A DNA stretch of 58,231 nt from an uncultured Clostridia bacterium (GCA_947627935.1 CANQXY010000007.1:1-58231); one strand, 5' to 3'. Counted from the stretch's first letter, positions 1-9,773 are shown. A program made the numbers and translations. Notes: generated from the letters alone by a model not told the origin.

Positions 1-44
1 TGTCCCCTGTTCAATACAGAGAACATTCCAACCTAGTTGCCTAA
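1..44 (+). CDS. IS3-family transposase OrfB, C-terminal end (partial)
   Basis: Reading from base 3, the first bases encode SPVQYREHSNLVA followed by TAA at 42-44. The SPVQYR ending is typical of the C-terminus of IS3-family OrfB (rve integrase) transposases. The rest of the gene lies to the left of the window. This stretch is visibly richer in G+C than the DNA that follows, which fits an inserted element. Function is inferred from the tail and the adjacent inverted repeat only; whether the transposase is intact cannot be seen. Confidence 0.7.
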   Translation, partial: SPVQYREHSNLVA

Positions 45-76
45 TTTATACTGTCCAACTTTTTGGGTTCAGTACA
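1..76 (+). mobile_element. Right end of an IS3-family (IS150-group) element
   Basis: Bases 52-76, read on the minus strand, begin TGTACTGAACCCAAAAAG and continue GTTGGACA. This resembles the terminal inverted repeat style of IS150-group elements, whose outer end is TGTACTG. The transposase stop codon lies 8 bases inside it. The element therefore extends leftwards out of the window and its outer boundary is about base 76. No target-site duplication can be tested because the left end is missing. Confidence 0.65.
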
Positions 77-248
77 ATGCTAGTCTCTTTTTAAATTTTT
101 ATAAAATATTACATGAAAAGTTAATATACTTTAAAATATATTCTTTGAATTGTTATAACAAAATTAAAAAAAAAATTATCAAAATATGTTTAATTTTTAT
201 GAAATATGTGATAATATAGCAGATAGAGAAATTTAAAGGAGGTATATA

Positions 249-1322
249 ATGGTAGGCTATTTAATACTAGAAAATGGACAAATATTTGAAGGTGAAAGAA
301 TAGGCTATAACAAAGATGCAATTTGTGAAATAGTATTTAATACTTCGATGACAGGATATTTAGAAATATTTACAGATCCATCTTATGCAGGACAAGGAAT
401 TGTTATGACATATCCACTAATTGGAAATTATGGATTAACATTAGAAGATAAAGAATCTAAAAAACCTTGGGTAGAAGCAGTATTTGTTCATGAACTTGCT
501 GAAGTAGAAAGTAATTTTAGATCAAAACTACATGTAGAAAAATTTTTAAAATATAATCAAATTCCAGGATTACAAGGAATAAATACAAGAAAGCTAACAA
601 AAGTATTAAGAGAAAATGGAACAATGAGAGGAATGCTTACAAATGATATATCAGATATAAATTCTTGTATAGAAAAAATAAAAAATTATAATCAAACAAA
701 TTTAGTTGAAAAAGTAACTTCAAATGAAAACGAAGTAGTAGGCAATGGAGATATTAATATAGGCCTATTAGATTTTGGTTCAAAACAAAATATTATAAAA
801 TCTTTAATAGATAGAAATTGTAAAGTAACTGTATTTCCACAAAATACAGATGCTGATTTAATTATTTCAAAAAAATTCGATGGGATAGTGTTATCAAATG
901 GTCCCGGAAATCCAGAAGATTGTAAAATTGCAATAAAAAATATTAAAAAATTATATGAAACAGATATACCTATTTTAGGAATATGTTTAGGCCATCAGTT
1001 AATGGGATTAGCAAATGGATTTAAAACATATAAATTAAAATATGGTCATAGAGGTCCAAACCATCCAGTAAAAGATGTAGAAAAAGATAGAGTTTATATT
1101 ACTGCACAAAATCATGGATATGCTATAGATGCTGAAAGTGTAGATAAAAATATCGCAGAAATATCACATATTAATTTAAACGACAATACAGTAGAAGGAC
1201 TTAAATATAAAAACAAAGAAATATATACTGTACAATTTCACCCAGAAGCATGCCCAGGACCAGAAGATACTAGATATATATTTGATGATTTTTTAGATAT
1301 TGTAAATAAATATAGAAAATAA
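249..1322 (+). CDS. carA: Carbamoyl-phosphate synthase small subunit (glutamine amidotransferase)
   Basis: CarA hydrolyses glutamine and channels ammonia to CarB to make carbamoyl phosphate for pyrimidine and arginine synthesis. The 357-residue protein has the CPSase small-chain N-terminal domain (about 1-140, with NTSMTGY and DPSYAGQ) and a class I glutamine amidotransferase domain. The nucleophile Cys246 lies in GICLGHQ, and the His331/Glu333 pair lies in QFHPEA. An AAAGGAGG site 7 bases before the ATG fixes the start. carB follows after 21 bases, so the two are co-transcribed. The roughly 170 bases between the IS end and the gene show no clear PyrR attenuator. Length is normal for the family. 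Confidence 0.97.
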   Translation: MVGYLILENGQIFEGERIGYNKDAICEIVFNTSMTGYLEIFTDPSYAGQGIVMTYPLIGNYGLTLEDKESKKPWVEAVFVHELAEVESNFRSKLHVEKFLKYNQIPGLQGINTRKLTKVLRENGTMRGMLTNDISDINSCIEKIKNYNQTNLVEKVTSNENEVVGNGDINIGLLDFGSKQNIIKSLIDRNCKVTVFPQNTDADLIISKKFDGIVLSNGPGNPEDCKIAIKNIKKLYETDIPILGICLGHQLMGLANGFKTYKLKYGHRGPNHPVKDVEKDRVYITAQNHGYAIDAESVDKNIAEISHINLNDNTVEGLKYKNKEIYTVQFHPEACPGPEDTRYIFDDFLDIVNKYRK

Positions 1323-1343
1323 ATCAAAGAAAGGAAAAGAAAA

Positions 1344-4300
1344 ATGCCTAGAAATAAGAATATAAAAAAAGTATTAGTTATAGGATCAGGACCAATAATA
1401 ATAGGACAAGCAGCAGAATTTGATTATGCAGGAACACAAGCATGTGAAGAATTAAAAAAAGAAGGAATAGAAGTAGTTTTAGTAAATTCTAATCCTGCAA
1501 CAATTATGACAGATAAACATATGGCAGATAAAATATACATAGAACCACTAACTGCTACAACTGTAGAAAAGATAATAGATATGGAAAAACCAGATAGTAT
1601 TTTACCAAATCTTGGTGGACAAACTGGTTTAAATATTGCAATGGAATTATATGAATCAGGATTTTTAGATTCAAGAAATGTAAGACTACTTGGAACATCT
1701 TCTGAAGGAATAAAAAATGCAGAAGATAGACAAGCATTTAAAGATATGATGGAATCAATAGGAGAACCATGTATAGCAAGTAAAGTTGTAAATACAGTAG
1801 AAGATGCTGTTGATTTTTCAAAACAAATAGGATTACCTGTAATTGTAAGACCAGCATATACTCTAGGAGGTACTGGAGGAGGTATTGCATATACAGTAGA
1901 AGAATTAAAAGAAATAGCAGATAGTGGACTTAGATTATCAAGAGTTCATCAGGTATTAATAGAAAAATGTATATCTGGATGGAAAGAAATAGAATATGAA
2001 GTAATGAGAGATTCTAAAGGAAATTGTATTACAATTTGTAATATGGAAAACATAGATCCAGTTGGAGTTCATACAGGTGATAGTATAGTTGTAGCACCAT
2101 CACAGACTTTAGCTGATAAAGAATACCAAATGCTTAGAACATCAGCAATAAAGATAATATCAGCATTAAAAATTGAAGGAGGATGTAATGTACAATTTGC
2201 ATTAAATCCAGATAGCTTTGAATATGCGGTTATAGAGGTAAATCCAAGAGTTAGCCGTTCATCAGCATTAGCTTCTAAAGCAACAGGATATCCTATTGCA
2301 AAAGTCTCTACTAAAATAGCAATTGGATATGGATTAGATGAAATAAAAAATGAAGTTACAGGAAAAACTTATGCATGTTTTGAGCCAGTACTTGATTATG
2401 TAATTGTTAAAATACCTAAATGGCCTTTTAATAAATTTTTAACAGCGAATCGTGAACTTGGAACTCAAATGAAAGCAACAGGAGAGGTTATGGCAATTGC
2501 ACCTAACATAGAAGCAGCACTCTTAAAAGCTATTAGATCTTTGGAAGAAAATATAGATTCTATGGAAATGCCAAAAATAAAAGAATATTCTACTGAAAAA
2601 ATATTAGAAAGTTTAAATAGAATAGATAATGAAAGAATATGGGTTATAGCAGAAGCTTTAAGAAGAGGAATAACTATAGATGAAATACATAATATTACTA
2701 AAATAGATAAATTCTTTATAAATAAAATAGATAGAATAACAAGAATGGAAGAACAATTAAAAAATGAAATACTTGATAAAGAATTATTATTAAAAGCTAA
2801 AAAATTAGGATTTACAGATAAAGTTATAGCAAGACTTACTAAAAAAGAAGAAAATGAAATAAAGAAAATGAGAAAAGAAAATTTAATAAATGCAAACTTT
2901 AAATTAGTAGATACTTGTGCAGCAGAATTTGAAGCAAAGACACCATATTATTATTCAAGTTATGATGATGAAAATGAAAGTATTTCAAATGAAAGTAAAA
3001 AGAAAATAGTAGTTCTAGGATCTGGTCCAATTAGAATAGGACAAGGAATTGAATTTGACTATTGTAGTGTGCATAGTGTACTTGCATTAAAAAAATTAGG
3101 ATATGAAACAATAATAATTAATAATAATCCCGAAACAGTAAGTACAGATTTTGATATAGCAGACAAATTATATTTTGAACCATTAACTCCAGAAGATGTT
3201 GAAAATATAATAGACGTAGAAAAACCATATGGTGCAATTGTCCAATTTGGAGGACAAACTGCAATAAAATTGACTAAAGCATTAACTAAGATGGGAGTTA
3301 AAATACTAGGAACATCTGAAGAAAATATGGATAGAGCAGAAGATAGAGAAAAATTTGATGAAGCTTTAGAAAAATGTGGAATTTTAAGACCAAAAGGAGA
3401 TACAATATATACAGTAGAAGAGGCAAAACAAGTTGCACAAAAATTAGGATATCCAGTTTTAGTTAGACCATCATATGTACTTGGTGGACAAGGTATGGCA
3501 ATAGCATATGATAAGCAGGAAATAGAAGAATTTATAAAAGAAATAAACAAAATTGCACAAGAACATCCAATATTAGTTGATAAATATATGCTTGGAAAAG
3601 AATTAGAAGTAGATGCTATATGTGATGGACAAGATGTTTTAATACCAGGAATAATGGAACATTTAGAAAGAGCAGGAATACACTCAGGAGATAGTATATC
3701 TGTTTATCCAACTCAAACAATTGAACAAAAACATCAAGATAAGATAATAGAATACACTAAAAAAATTGCAAAGGAATTAAATATCATAGGAGTTTTAAAT
3801 ATACAATTTATAATTAGTCATGATGAAGTATATATAATAGAAGTAAATCCTAGATCTAGTAGAACAGTACCATACATAAGTAAAGTTACGGGACTTCCAG
3901 TAATAGATGTAGCTACACAAGTAATATTGGGTAAAAAACTAAAAGATTTAGGTTATGGAGTAGATTTATATAAGCAAAGCAAATATATAGCTGTTAAAAT
4001 GCCAATATTCTCTTTTGAAAAAATAAAAAATGCAGATACAAGTTTAGGACCTGAAATGAAATCTACAGGTGAAGTTTTAGGAGTAGCTAAAACATTTTCA
4101 GAAGCTATTTTAAAAGCATTTATAGCAAGTGGAATAAAAATATCTAATAATGGAAAAGTATTAATAACAGTAAGAGATAAAGACAAAGAAGAAGTATCAG
4201 TTTTAGCTGAAGAGTTAGAAAAACTTGGATTTGAAATATATGCTACATCTGGAACAGCAAATTATTTGAAAGATAAAGGTATAAAGGCTATAGCAATTCC

Positions 4301-4544
4301 AAAAATATGGGAAGGAACTGATAGTATAATAAATCTTATTCAATCAGGAAAATTAAGTTTTATAATAAATACTCCTACAAGAGGAAAACAGTCAAATAGA
4401 GATGGATTTAAAATAAGAAGATTAGCAGTAGAGTGTAAAGTACCTTGTTTTACTGCATTAGACACTGTACAAGCTTTATATGATGCAATAAAAAATGGAA
4501 CTAAAGAAAAAGACCTAATTCCAGTTGATATAACAAAAATATAA
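1344..4544 (+). CDS. carB: Carbamoyl-phosphate synthase large subunit
   Basis: CarB makes carbamoyl phosphate from bicarbonate, ammonia and two ATP. The 1066-residue protein is the usual tandem duplication: each half begins with a GSGPI(I/R)IGQ motif (about residues 14 and 557) followed by an ATP-grasp domain with a VRP(A/S)Y.LGG motif. The halves are joined by the oligomerisation domain. A C-terminal MGS-like allosteric domain (about 930-1066, with ATSGTA and NTPTRGK) is present, so UMP or ornithine control is possible. It is the second gene of carAB and ends at a strong bidirectional terminator shared with the convergent porB. No defects seen. Confidence 0.98.
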   Translation: MPRNKNIKKVLVIGSGPIIIGQAAEFDYAGTQACEELKKEGIEVVLVNSNPATIMTDKHMADKIYIEPLTATTVEKIIDMEKPDSILPNLGGQTGLNIAMELYESGFLDSRNVRLLGTSSEGIKNAEDRQAFKDMMESIGEPCIASKVVNTVEDAVDFSKQIGLPVIVRPAYTLGGTGGGIAYTVEELKEIADSGLRLSRVHQVLIEKCISGWKEIEYEVMRDSKGNCITICNMENIDPVGVHTGDSIVVAPSQTLADKEYQMLRTSAIKIISALKIEGGCNVQFALNPDSFEYAVIEVNPRVSRSSALASKATGYPIAKVSTKIAIGYGLDEIKNEVTGKTYACFEPVLDYVIVKIPKWPFNKFLTANRELGTQMKATGEVMAIAPNIEAALLKAIRSLEENIDSMEMPKIKEYSTEKILESLNRIDNERIWVIAEALRRGITIDEIHNITKIDKFFINKIDRITRMEEQLKNEILDKELLLKAKKLGFTDKVIARLTKKEENEIKKMRKENLINANFKLVDTCAAEFEAKTPYYYSSYDDENESISNESKKKIVVLGSGPIRIGQGIEFDYCSVHSVLALKKLGYETIIINNNPETVSTDFDIADKLYFEPLTPEDVENIIDVEKPYGAIVQFGGQTAIKLTKALTKMGVKILGTSEENMDRAEDREKFDEALEKCGILRPKGDTIYTVEEAKQVAQKLGYPVLVRPSYVLGGQGMAIAYDKQEIEEFIKEINKIAQEHPILVDKYMLGKELEVDAICDGQDVLIPGIMEHLERAGIHSGDSISVYPTQTIEQKHQDKIIEYTKKIAKELNIIGVLNIQFIISHDEVYIIEVNPRSSRTVPYISKVTGLPVIDVATQVILGKKLKDLGYGVDLYKQSKYIAVKMPIFSFEKIKNADTSLGPEMKSTGEVLGVAKTFSEAILKAFIASGIKISNNGKVLITVRDKDKEEVSVLAEELEKLGFEIYATSGTANYLKDKGIKAIAIPKIWEGTDSIINLIQSGKLSFIINTPTRGKQSNRDGFKIRRLAVECKVPCFTALDTVQALYDAIKNGTKEKDLIPVDITKI

Positions 4545-4545
4545 A

Positions 4546-4574
4546 ATAAAAATCCCTAATTGGGATTTTTATTT
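4546..4574. terminator. Bidirectional intrinsic terminator between carB and porB
   Basis: AATCCC (4551-4556) pairs with GGGATT (4562-4567) around a five-base loop. The stem is flanked by an A-run and a T-run, so it can end transcription from both convergent operons. Confidence 0.85.
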
Positions 4575-5528
4575 TTATTCTTTATTTGTCATTTCTTCTA
4601 AATCTAACAATTCTTTCCATCTTGAATCAACTTCTTTTTGAAATTCTTCTATCATCCATTCATTTCCAGGCTTAAACATATGCTTAAATCTTTTTTGTGG
4701 TCTTAAAAATTCTTCAACTGGAAGTTTTTTAGCAGGTTTATATGTTATTTTATATTTGCCATTAACAACTTCATATAAAGGCCAATAACATGTTTCAACA
4801 GCAAGCTTATTTATTGTCATTAACTCATCTGTTGGATATCCCCATCCTCTAGGACAAGGAGATAAAACATTTAAAAATGTTGGTCCTTCTGTATAAATTG
4901 CTTTTTCAGATTTCTCATATAAATCTTTAAAATTATTTACTGCTATTGTTTGAGCAACATATGGAAGATGATGAGCAACCATAATTTGTGCTAAATCTTT
5001 TCTAGATTGCATTTTACCTTGAGTTACTTTTCCAGCAGGTGATGTTGTTGTATCAGCAAATTTTGGAGTTGCTGAAGAACGTTGAATACCAGTATTCATA
5101 TATGCACCATTATCATAACAAACATAAGTAATATCATGACCTCTCTCCATAGCACCAGAAAGACTTTGAATACCTATATCATAAGTTCCACCATCACCAC
5201 CAAAAGCGATAAATTTTGTAGTTCCATTTTCAGGAAGTTTTCCTTGCCTTTTTAGTGATTTATATGCAGCTTCTACACCTGATTCTGTTGCAGCAGCACA
5301 TTCAAATGCTGTATGTATAAATGAATCAGTCCAAGCTGTATATGGATATATAAATGTTGAAACTTCCATACAACCTGTAGCACCACATATTACTGCATGA
5401 TCTTCTTCTTTTAATGCTCTTAAAACCATTCTAGCAACAGGAGGAGCGCCACAACCTGCACACATTCTATGACCTTCTGTAAATCTTGAAGGTTTATTTG
5501 CTACGATTTCTTTTAAATTATATGCCAT
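4575..5528 (-). CDS. porB: 2-oxoacid:ferredoxin oxidoreductase beta subunit (pyruvate synthase PorB)
   Basis: This is the thiamine-diphosphate-binding subunit of a four-subunit pyruvate or 2-oxoacid:ferredoxin oxidoreductase, which interconverts pyruvate plus CoA with acetyl-CoA, CO2 and reduced ferredoxin. The 317-residue protein shows the early MCAGCGAP cysteine motif, CGATGCMEV, and the TPP motif around AFGGDGGTYDIG with the downstream NGAYMNTG. CPRGWG near residue 228 is also typical of the family. It is the last gene of the porC-porD-porA-porB order on the minus strand, 20 bases after porA. Pyruvate is the likeliest substrate, but 2-oxoisovalerate enzymes look similar. Confidence 0.94.
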   Translation of the reverse strand: MAYNLKEIVANKPSRFTEGHRMCAGCGAPPVARMVLRALKEEDHAVICGATGCMEVSTFIYPYTAWTDSFIHTAFECAAATESGVEAAYKSLKRQGKLPENGTTKFIAFGGDGGTYDIGIQSLSGAMERGHDITYVCYDNGAYMNTGIQRSSATPKFADTTTSPAGKVTQGKMQSRKDLAQIMVAHHLPYVAQTIAVNNFKDLYEKSEKAIYTEGPTFLNVLSPCPRGWGYPTDELMTINKLAVETCYWPLYEVVNGKYKITYKPAKKLPVEEFLRPQKRFKHMFKPGNEWMIEEFQKEVDSRWKELLDLEEMTNKE

Positions 5529-5548
5529 CTATATCAATCCTTTCTATA

Positions 5549-6730
5549 CTATTTTCTTAATCCAATATATCTATATGGGTTATCAATTTTATTTGTTTTT
5601 ACAATTTCTAATAAATCATCATATACGGATTTTATTTGATTTTCTGTAGTATCTCTTCCACCAATACCATATACATAATTTACTGTAGGAACATGCACAT
5701 TATTTACATACATAGCTGATGTTACATCTTCAAATAATGCTCCTCCTGCTCCATTTAATGAATCTGCTTTATCTAAAACAGCAACAGCTTTTAAATGAGA
5801 AAGTGATTTTGCAATTTCTTCAGTAGGGAAAGGTCTAAACATTCTTAATTTAAGTAGACCTGCTTTAATTCCTTGATTTCTTAATTGATCTACAACAAAT
5901 TTTGTAGTTCCAGCTGTAGAATTCATACAAACTATTGCAATTTCAGCATCTTCTAATTTATATTCTTCGAAGAAAGAATATTTTCTTCCTGTCATCTTTT
6001 CAAAGTCTTTTGCAACTTCTTCAATAACTTTTTTTGCATTTCTCATAGCATTTGCTTGTTGAACTTTATGTTCAAAAAGATATGCTTGTAAATCTAATGG
6101 CCCAATTGCAATTGGTTCTTTTCTATTTAATAGATAATGCTCAGGTTTATAACTTCCAACAAATTCTTTTACTTTATCATCTTCTATTAATTCTATATTT
6201 TCTATAGAATGAGAAGTAATAAATCCATCTTGACATACCATTAAAGGTAATTGAACATCTTTATGTTCTGCTATTCTATGTGCCATAATTAGATTATCAT
6301 AAGCTTCTTGATTATTTTCAGAAAATAGCATAATCCATCCAGCATCTCTGACACCCATTGCATCAGAATGATCATTGTGAATATTAAGCGGTCCAGAGAC
6401 AGCTCTATTAACTAATGACATAACAATAGGTAATCTTAAACTTGATGCAATATATATCATTTCCCACATTAAAGATAATCCATTTGCAGATGTTGCTGTC
6501 ATTGCTCTAGATCCTGCAGCTTCTGCACCAATACATGCGCTCATTGCACTATGTTCACTTTCTACTGCAACAAATTCAGTATCAACTGTTCCGTTTGCTA
6601 CAAATGTTGAAAAATATTGTGGTATTTCTGTAGATGGTGTTATAGGAAATGCAGCAACAACATCTGGATTTATTTGCTTCATTGCTATAGCAGCAGCTTC
6701 ATTACCACTTAAACGTTCTCTTATACTCAT
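5549..6730 (-). CDS. porA: 2-oxoacid:ferredoxin oxidoreductase alpha subunit (PorA)
   Basis: The alpha subunit binds the TPP pyrimidine ring and substrate. The 393-residue protein opens with the family pattern GNEAAAIAMKQINPDVVAAF and then PITPSTEI, and contains EHSAMSACIGAEAAGSR and a central LPIVMSLVNRAVSGP segment. The C-terminal third is the transketolase C-terminal-like domain. The length matches stand-alone PorA of four-subunit enzymes rather than the long fused PFOR of many clostridia. It sits between porD and porB on the minus strand with 25- and 20-base gaps, so the subunits are made together. Confidence 0.94.
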   Translation of the reverse strand: MSIRERLSGNEAAAIAMKQINPDVVAAFPITPSTEIPQYFSTFVANGTVDTEFVAVESEHSAMSACIGAEAAGSRAMTATSANGLSLMWEMIYIASSLRLPIVMSLVNRAVSGPLNIHNDHSDAMGVRDAGWIMLFSENNQEAYDNLIMAHRIAEHKDVQLPLMVCQDGFITSHSIENIELIEDDKVKEFVGSYKPEHYLLNRKEPIAIGPLDLQAYLFEHKVQQANAMRNAKKVIEEVAKDFEKMTGRKYSFFEEYKLEDAEIAIVCMNSTAGTTKFVVDQLRNQGIKAGLLKLRMFRPFPTEEIAKSLSHLKAVAVLDKADSLNGAGGALFEDVTSAMYVNNVHVPTVNYVYGIGGRDTTENQIKSVYDDLLEIVKTNKIDNPYRYIGLRK

Positions 6731-6755
6731 TTTATCAAAACCTTTCTTTAATATA

Positions 6756-7058
6756 TTAATTTATTCCTTCTTCTACCATTCCTATTGCGCCAAATGGACA
6801 TACTTTAGCACAAACTCCACAACCTTTACAATAATCAAAATTAAAGTCTGTTCTTTTTAGAGAATCTTTACAAACAGGTATGGCATTTTCTGGACATACA
6901 GGGAAGCAAAGACCACATTGTTTACATTTTTCTTCATAATAAACAGGACGTACACTTCTCCAGTCACCTGTCTTAAATTCTTTAGCATTACCTGATGTAT
7001 AAATATTTCCACCTATTGTTAGTTCATCCATTGGGGTATTTTTATTTATATCAGTCAT
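6756..7058 (-). CDS. porD: 2-oxoacid:ferredoxin oxidoreductase delta subunit (ferredoxin-like PorD)
   Basis: A 100-residue 2[4Fe-4S] ferredoxin-type subunit that passes electrons from the TPP site to free ferredoxin. Two classical cluster motifs are visible: CKQCGLCFPVCPENAI at about residue 45 and CKGCGVCAKVCPFGAI at about 78. The N-terminal extension of about 35 residues is usual for PorD. It lies between porC (15-base gap) and porA (25-base gap) in the same minus-strand operon. Confidence 0.95.
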   Translation of the reverse strand: MTDINKNTPMDELTIGGNIYTSGNAKEFKTGDWRSVRPVYYEEKCKQCGLCFPVCPENAIPVCKDSLKRTDFNFDYCKGCGVCAKVCPFGAIGMVEEGIN

Positions 7059-7073
7059 AAAATCATATCCTTT

Positions 7074-7652
7074 CTATATTTTTTTAACTTCTTTTAGTGC
7101 AAGTTCTAAAGCCTTCATATTTCCGTCAATTACTTCAGGTTTTTTAGCAAATTTGTGCTTAAATGAATTTTCCATATCTGAAAGTAATTCTTCATCTGTC
7201 ATAACTTTACTTACTTTAACTATTGCAGCAAGCATAGGTGTATTTGGAAAATATTTTCCTAAAGCTTGCATAGAAACTTTTCTTGCATCAATTGTATATA
7301 TATTTCCGTCATATCCTTTTAAAACTTTTTTTAAATAATCTGCTGATTTTGTAGTGTTAATAACAATACCTCCAGTAGATTTTAAGCCAGAAGTTACATC
7401 AACAGTTTCTAGTAAAGTATCATCTACAACCACAACATAATCTGGTTCATATATGTTACTATGTATAGTAATTGGAGTATCACTTATACGGTTATATGCA
7501 GTAATTGGTGCACCCATTCTTTCTGGACCATATTCAGGGAATCCTTGAATATATTTTCCTGTATTAAAGGCAGCGTCAGCAAGTAATAATGAAGCTGTTT
7601 TTGCACCTTGACCACCTCTACCATGCCATCTAATTTCAATTAAGTTATTCAT
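7074..7652 (-). CDS. porC: 2-oxoacid:ferredoxin oxidoreductase gamma subunit (PorC)
   Basis: The gamma subunit completes the enzyme and carries the CoA-contacting POR domain. The 192-residue protein has the typical start IRWHGRGGQGAKTASLLLA and, further on, FPEYGPERMGAP. It is the first gene of the por operon. AAGGAGG lies 9 bases upstream of its ATG, and a near-consensus promoter (TTGACA, 17 bases, TATACT) lies just beyond. The neighbouring fbp is divergently transcribed. Confidence 0.95.
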   Translation of the reverse strand: MNNLIEIRWHGRGGQGAKTASLLLADAAFNTGKYIQGFPEYGPERMGAPITAYNRISDTPITIHSNIYEPDYVVVVDDTLLETVDVTSGLKSTGGIVINTTKSADYLKKVLKGYDGNIYTIDARKVSMQALGKYFPNTPMLAAIVKVSKVMTDEELLSDMENSFKHKFAKKPEVIDGNMKALELALKEVKKI

Positions 7653-7683
7653 GTAAATAGCCTCCTTATAATATTATATCTAA

Positions 7684-7712
7684 AGTATATTCCTATTGGA
7701 GATTAATGTCAA
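7684..7712 (-). promoter_or_regulatory. Sigma-A-type promoter of the por operon
   Basis: On the minus strand, TTGACA (complement of 7707-7712) is separated by exactly 17 bases from TATACT (complement of 7684-7689). The porC ATG follows about 30 bases downstream. This is five to six matches in each hexamer with ideal spacing. Confidence 0.75.
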
Positions 7713-7718
7713 GCAAAT

Positions 7719-7747
7719 TTGTTAGACTAAAAAGTCAAAAATATAAT
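7719..7747 (+). promoter_or_regulatory. Probable promoter of fbp
   Basis: TTGTTA (7719-7724), a 17-base gap and TATAAT (7742-7747) lie about 68 bases before the fbp ATG. A short inverted repeat, GACT-AAAA-AGTC, falls in the spacer and could be an operator, but it is only four base pairs. Confidence 0.5.
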
Positions 7748-7814
7748 AAAAATTATTGTAATTAAATAACCTTAATGTTAATATATAGTAGCAATACATT
7801 TTAGGAGGTACAAT

Positions 7815-9770
7815 ATGAAAAATTATAGCCAAGAAGATATAAAATATTTAAAATTACTATCAGAAAAATTTCCTACAATACAAGATGTATGTACAGAAAT
7901 AATAAATTTACAAGCAATTTTAAATTTGCCAAAAGGTACAGAACATTTTTTAAGTGATTTACATGGTGAGTATGAATCATTTTTACATATATTAAAAAAC
8001 GCATCAGGTGTTATAAAAACAAAAATAGATGAAACATTTGATACCTGTATGACAAGTTCAGAAAAACAAAAATTAGCAACTTTAATATATTACCCTGAAG
8101 AAAAATTATCATTAATAAAAAAAGAAGTTGAAGATTTAAATGAATATTATAAAATAACATTATATAGATTAATTGAAATATGTAAAGTTATAGCATCTAA
8201 GTATAGTAGATCTAAAGTAAGAAAAGCAATGCCAAAAGATTATGAATATATAATAGATGAATTATTACATGCAAATGATAACTCTTATAATAAAGAATAT
8301 TATTATAATCAAATAATAAATACAATAATACAATTAGATAGAGCAGATGCATTTATTATAGCAATATCAAAGTTAATTCAAAGATTGGCAATAGATCATC
8401 TTCATATTATTGGAGATATATATGATAGAGGACCAGGACCACACATAATAATAGATGAGCTTATGAAATATCATTCAATAGATATTCAATGGGGAAATCA
8501 TGACATTATATGGATGGGAGCTGCAAGTGGAAGTAAAGCATGTATATTTAATGTATTAAGAATTTGTGCAAGATATAATAATTTAGATATATTAGAAGAT
8601 GGATATGGAATAAATATTAGACCTTTAACAGAATTTGCAGTTGAGGAATATGGAAAGCAAAAAGGAGATATATTTAAACCACAAAACTATGATAAAATAG
8701 AAAGAAGAGAAGATATAGATTTGCTTACTAAAATTCAAAAAGCAGTTGCTATAATACAATTTAAACTAGAAGCAGAAGTAATAAAAAGAAATCCAGAATT
8801 TAATATGGAAGATAGATTATTATTAGATAAAATAGATTATAAAACTGGAAAAATAGAAATAGGAGGGAAAAAGTATGAAATGCAAGATACATATTTCCCA
8901 ACTATTGATCCAAAAGATCCATATAAATTAACAGAAAAAGAGCAAATTGTTGTAAATAAAATGGTAAAGGCTTTTGAAAATAGTGAAAAGCTTCAAAATC
9001 ATATAAAATTTTTATATGCAAAAGGAAATATATATAAAATATATAATGAAAATTTATTAATTCATGGTTGTATACCTATGGATGAGAATGGAAATTTTGT
9101 TCAAGGCATAATAAAAGGTGAAAAATATGAAGGTAAGAAATATTTAGATTATATAGAAAGAATTGCAAGACAAGGATATTTTGCTGATAAGGGTTCTGAA
9201 GATAAAAAATATGGAGAAGATTATCTTTGGTATCTATGGTGTGGAAAGAATTCACCAATTTTCTGTAAAAATGCAATGAAAACTTTTGAAAGATATTTTA
9301 TAGATGATAAAGAGTTAGGAGAAGAAATAAAAAATGCATTTTATAATTTTTCACAAGATGAACAGCAATGTGTAAAGATATTAGAAGAATTCGGTATAAA
9401 TAAAGATAATGGACATATAATATGTGGGCATATACCTGTAAAATTCAAAAAAGGAGAAAATCCAATAAAAGCAAATGGAAAATTATTAATAATTGATGGT
9501 GGACTTTCTAAATCTTATCAGAAAACAACAGGTATTGCAGGATATACTTTGATATATAGTTCATATGGACTAACTTTAGCAGAACATGAACCATTTACTT
9601 CAACAGAAGATGCTATAATTAAAGAAACAGATTTACACTCTTCTAAAAGGATTGTTGAAAAAGTTGAAAGAAAAAGAATTAATGATACAGATATAGGAAT
9701 AGAATTAAGAAGACAAATAAAAGACCTAGAACAATTATTAGATGCATACAAAAGTGGTATATTAAAATAG
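7815..9770 (+). CDS. fbp: Fructose-1,6-bisphosphatase, class III
   Basis: This enzyme hydrolyses fructose 1,6-bisphosphate to fructose 6-phosphate in gluconeogenesis. The 651-residue length matches the Bacillus/Clostridium class III (FBPase_2) family, which has a metallophosphoesterase core. The visible metal motifs are DLHGEYESF (about 47), GDIYDRGPG (about 200) and WGNHDIIWMGA (about 232). Late motifs are CGHIPVKFKKGENP and the following IDGG. The ATG has TTAGGAGGT 8 bases upstream. It is monocistronic, ends at a hairpin, and is divergent from por. In this anaerobe it likely works with pyruvate synthase to allow net gluconeogenesis (inference). Confidence 0.97.
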   Translation: MKNYSQEDIKYLKLLSEKFPTIQDVCTEIINLQAILNLPKGTEHFLSDLHGEYESFLHILKNASGVIKTKIDETFDTCMTSSEKQKLATLIYYPEEKLSLIKKEVEDLNEYYKITLYRLIEICKVIASKYSRSKVRKAMPKDYEYIIDELLHANDNSYNKEYYYNQIINTIIQLDRADAFIIAISKLIQRLAIDHLHIIGDIYDRGPGPHIIIDELMKYHSIDIQWGNHDIIWMGAASGSKACIFNVLRICARYNNLDILEDGYGINIRPLTEFAVEEYGKQKGDIFKPQNYDKIERREDIDLLTKIQKAVAIIQFKLEAEVIKRNPEFNMEDRLLLDKIDYKTGKIEIGGKKYEMQDTYFPTIDPKDPYKLTEKEQIVVNKMVKAFENSEKLQNHIKFLYAKGNIYKIYNENLLIHGCIPMDENGNFVQGIIKGEKYEGKKYLDYIERIARQGYFADKGSEDKKYGEDYLWYLWCGKNSPIFCKNAMKTFERYFIDDKELGEEIKNAFYNFSQDEQQCVKILEEFGINKDNGHIICGHIPVKFKKGENPIKANGKLLIIDGGLSKSYQKTTGIAGYTLIYSSYGLTLAEHEPFTSTEDAIIKETDLHSSKRIVEKVERKRINDTDIGIELRRQIKDLEQLLDAYKSGILK

Positions 9771-9773
9771 AAC

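Noticed and set aside
37..219. 60-residue open frame near the left edge
   Set aside because: It starts inside the IS end, has no ribosome binding site and low-complexity Ile/Lys/Asn content typical of random AT-rich frames.
3059..3550. 163-residue antisense frame opposite carB
   Set aside because: Shadow of a highly conserved carB region with no binding site.
7721..7737. Operator-like inverted repeat GACT-AAAA-AGTC upstream of fbp
   Set aside because: Only four base pairs; expected by chance in AT-rich DNA.
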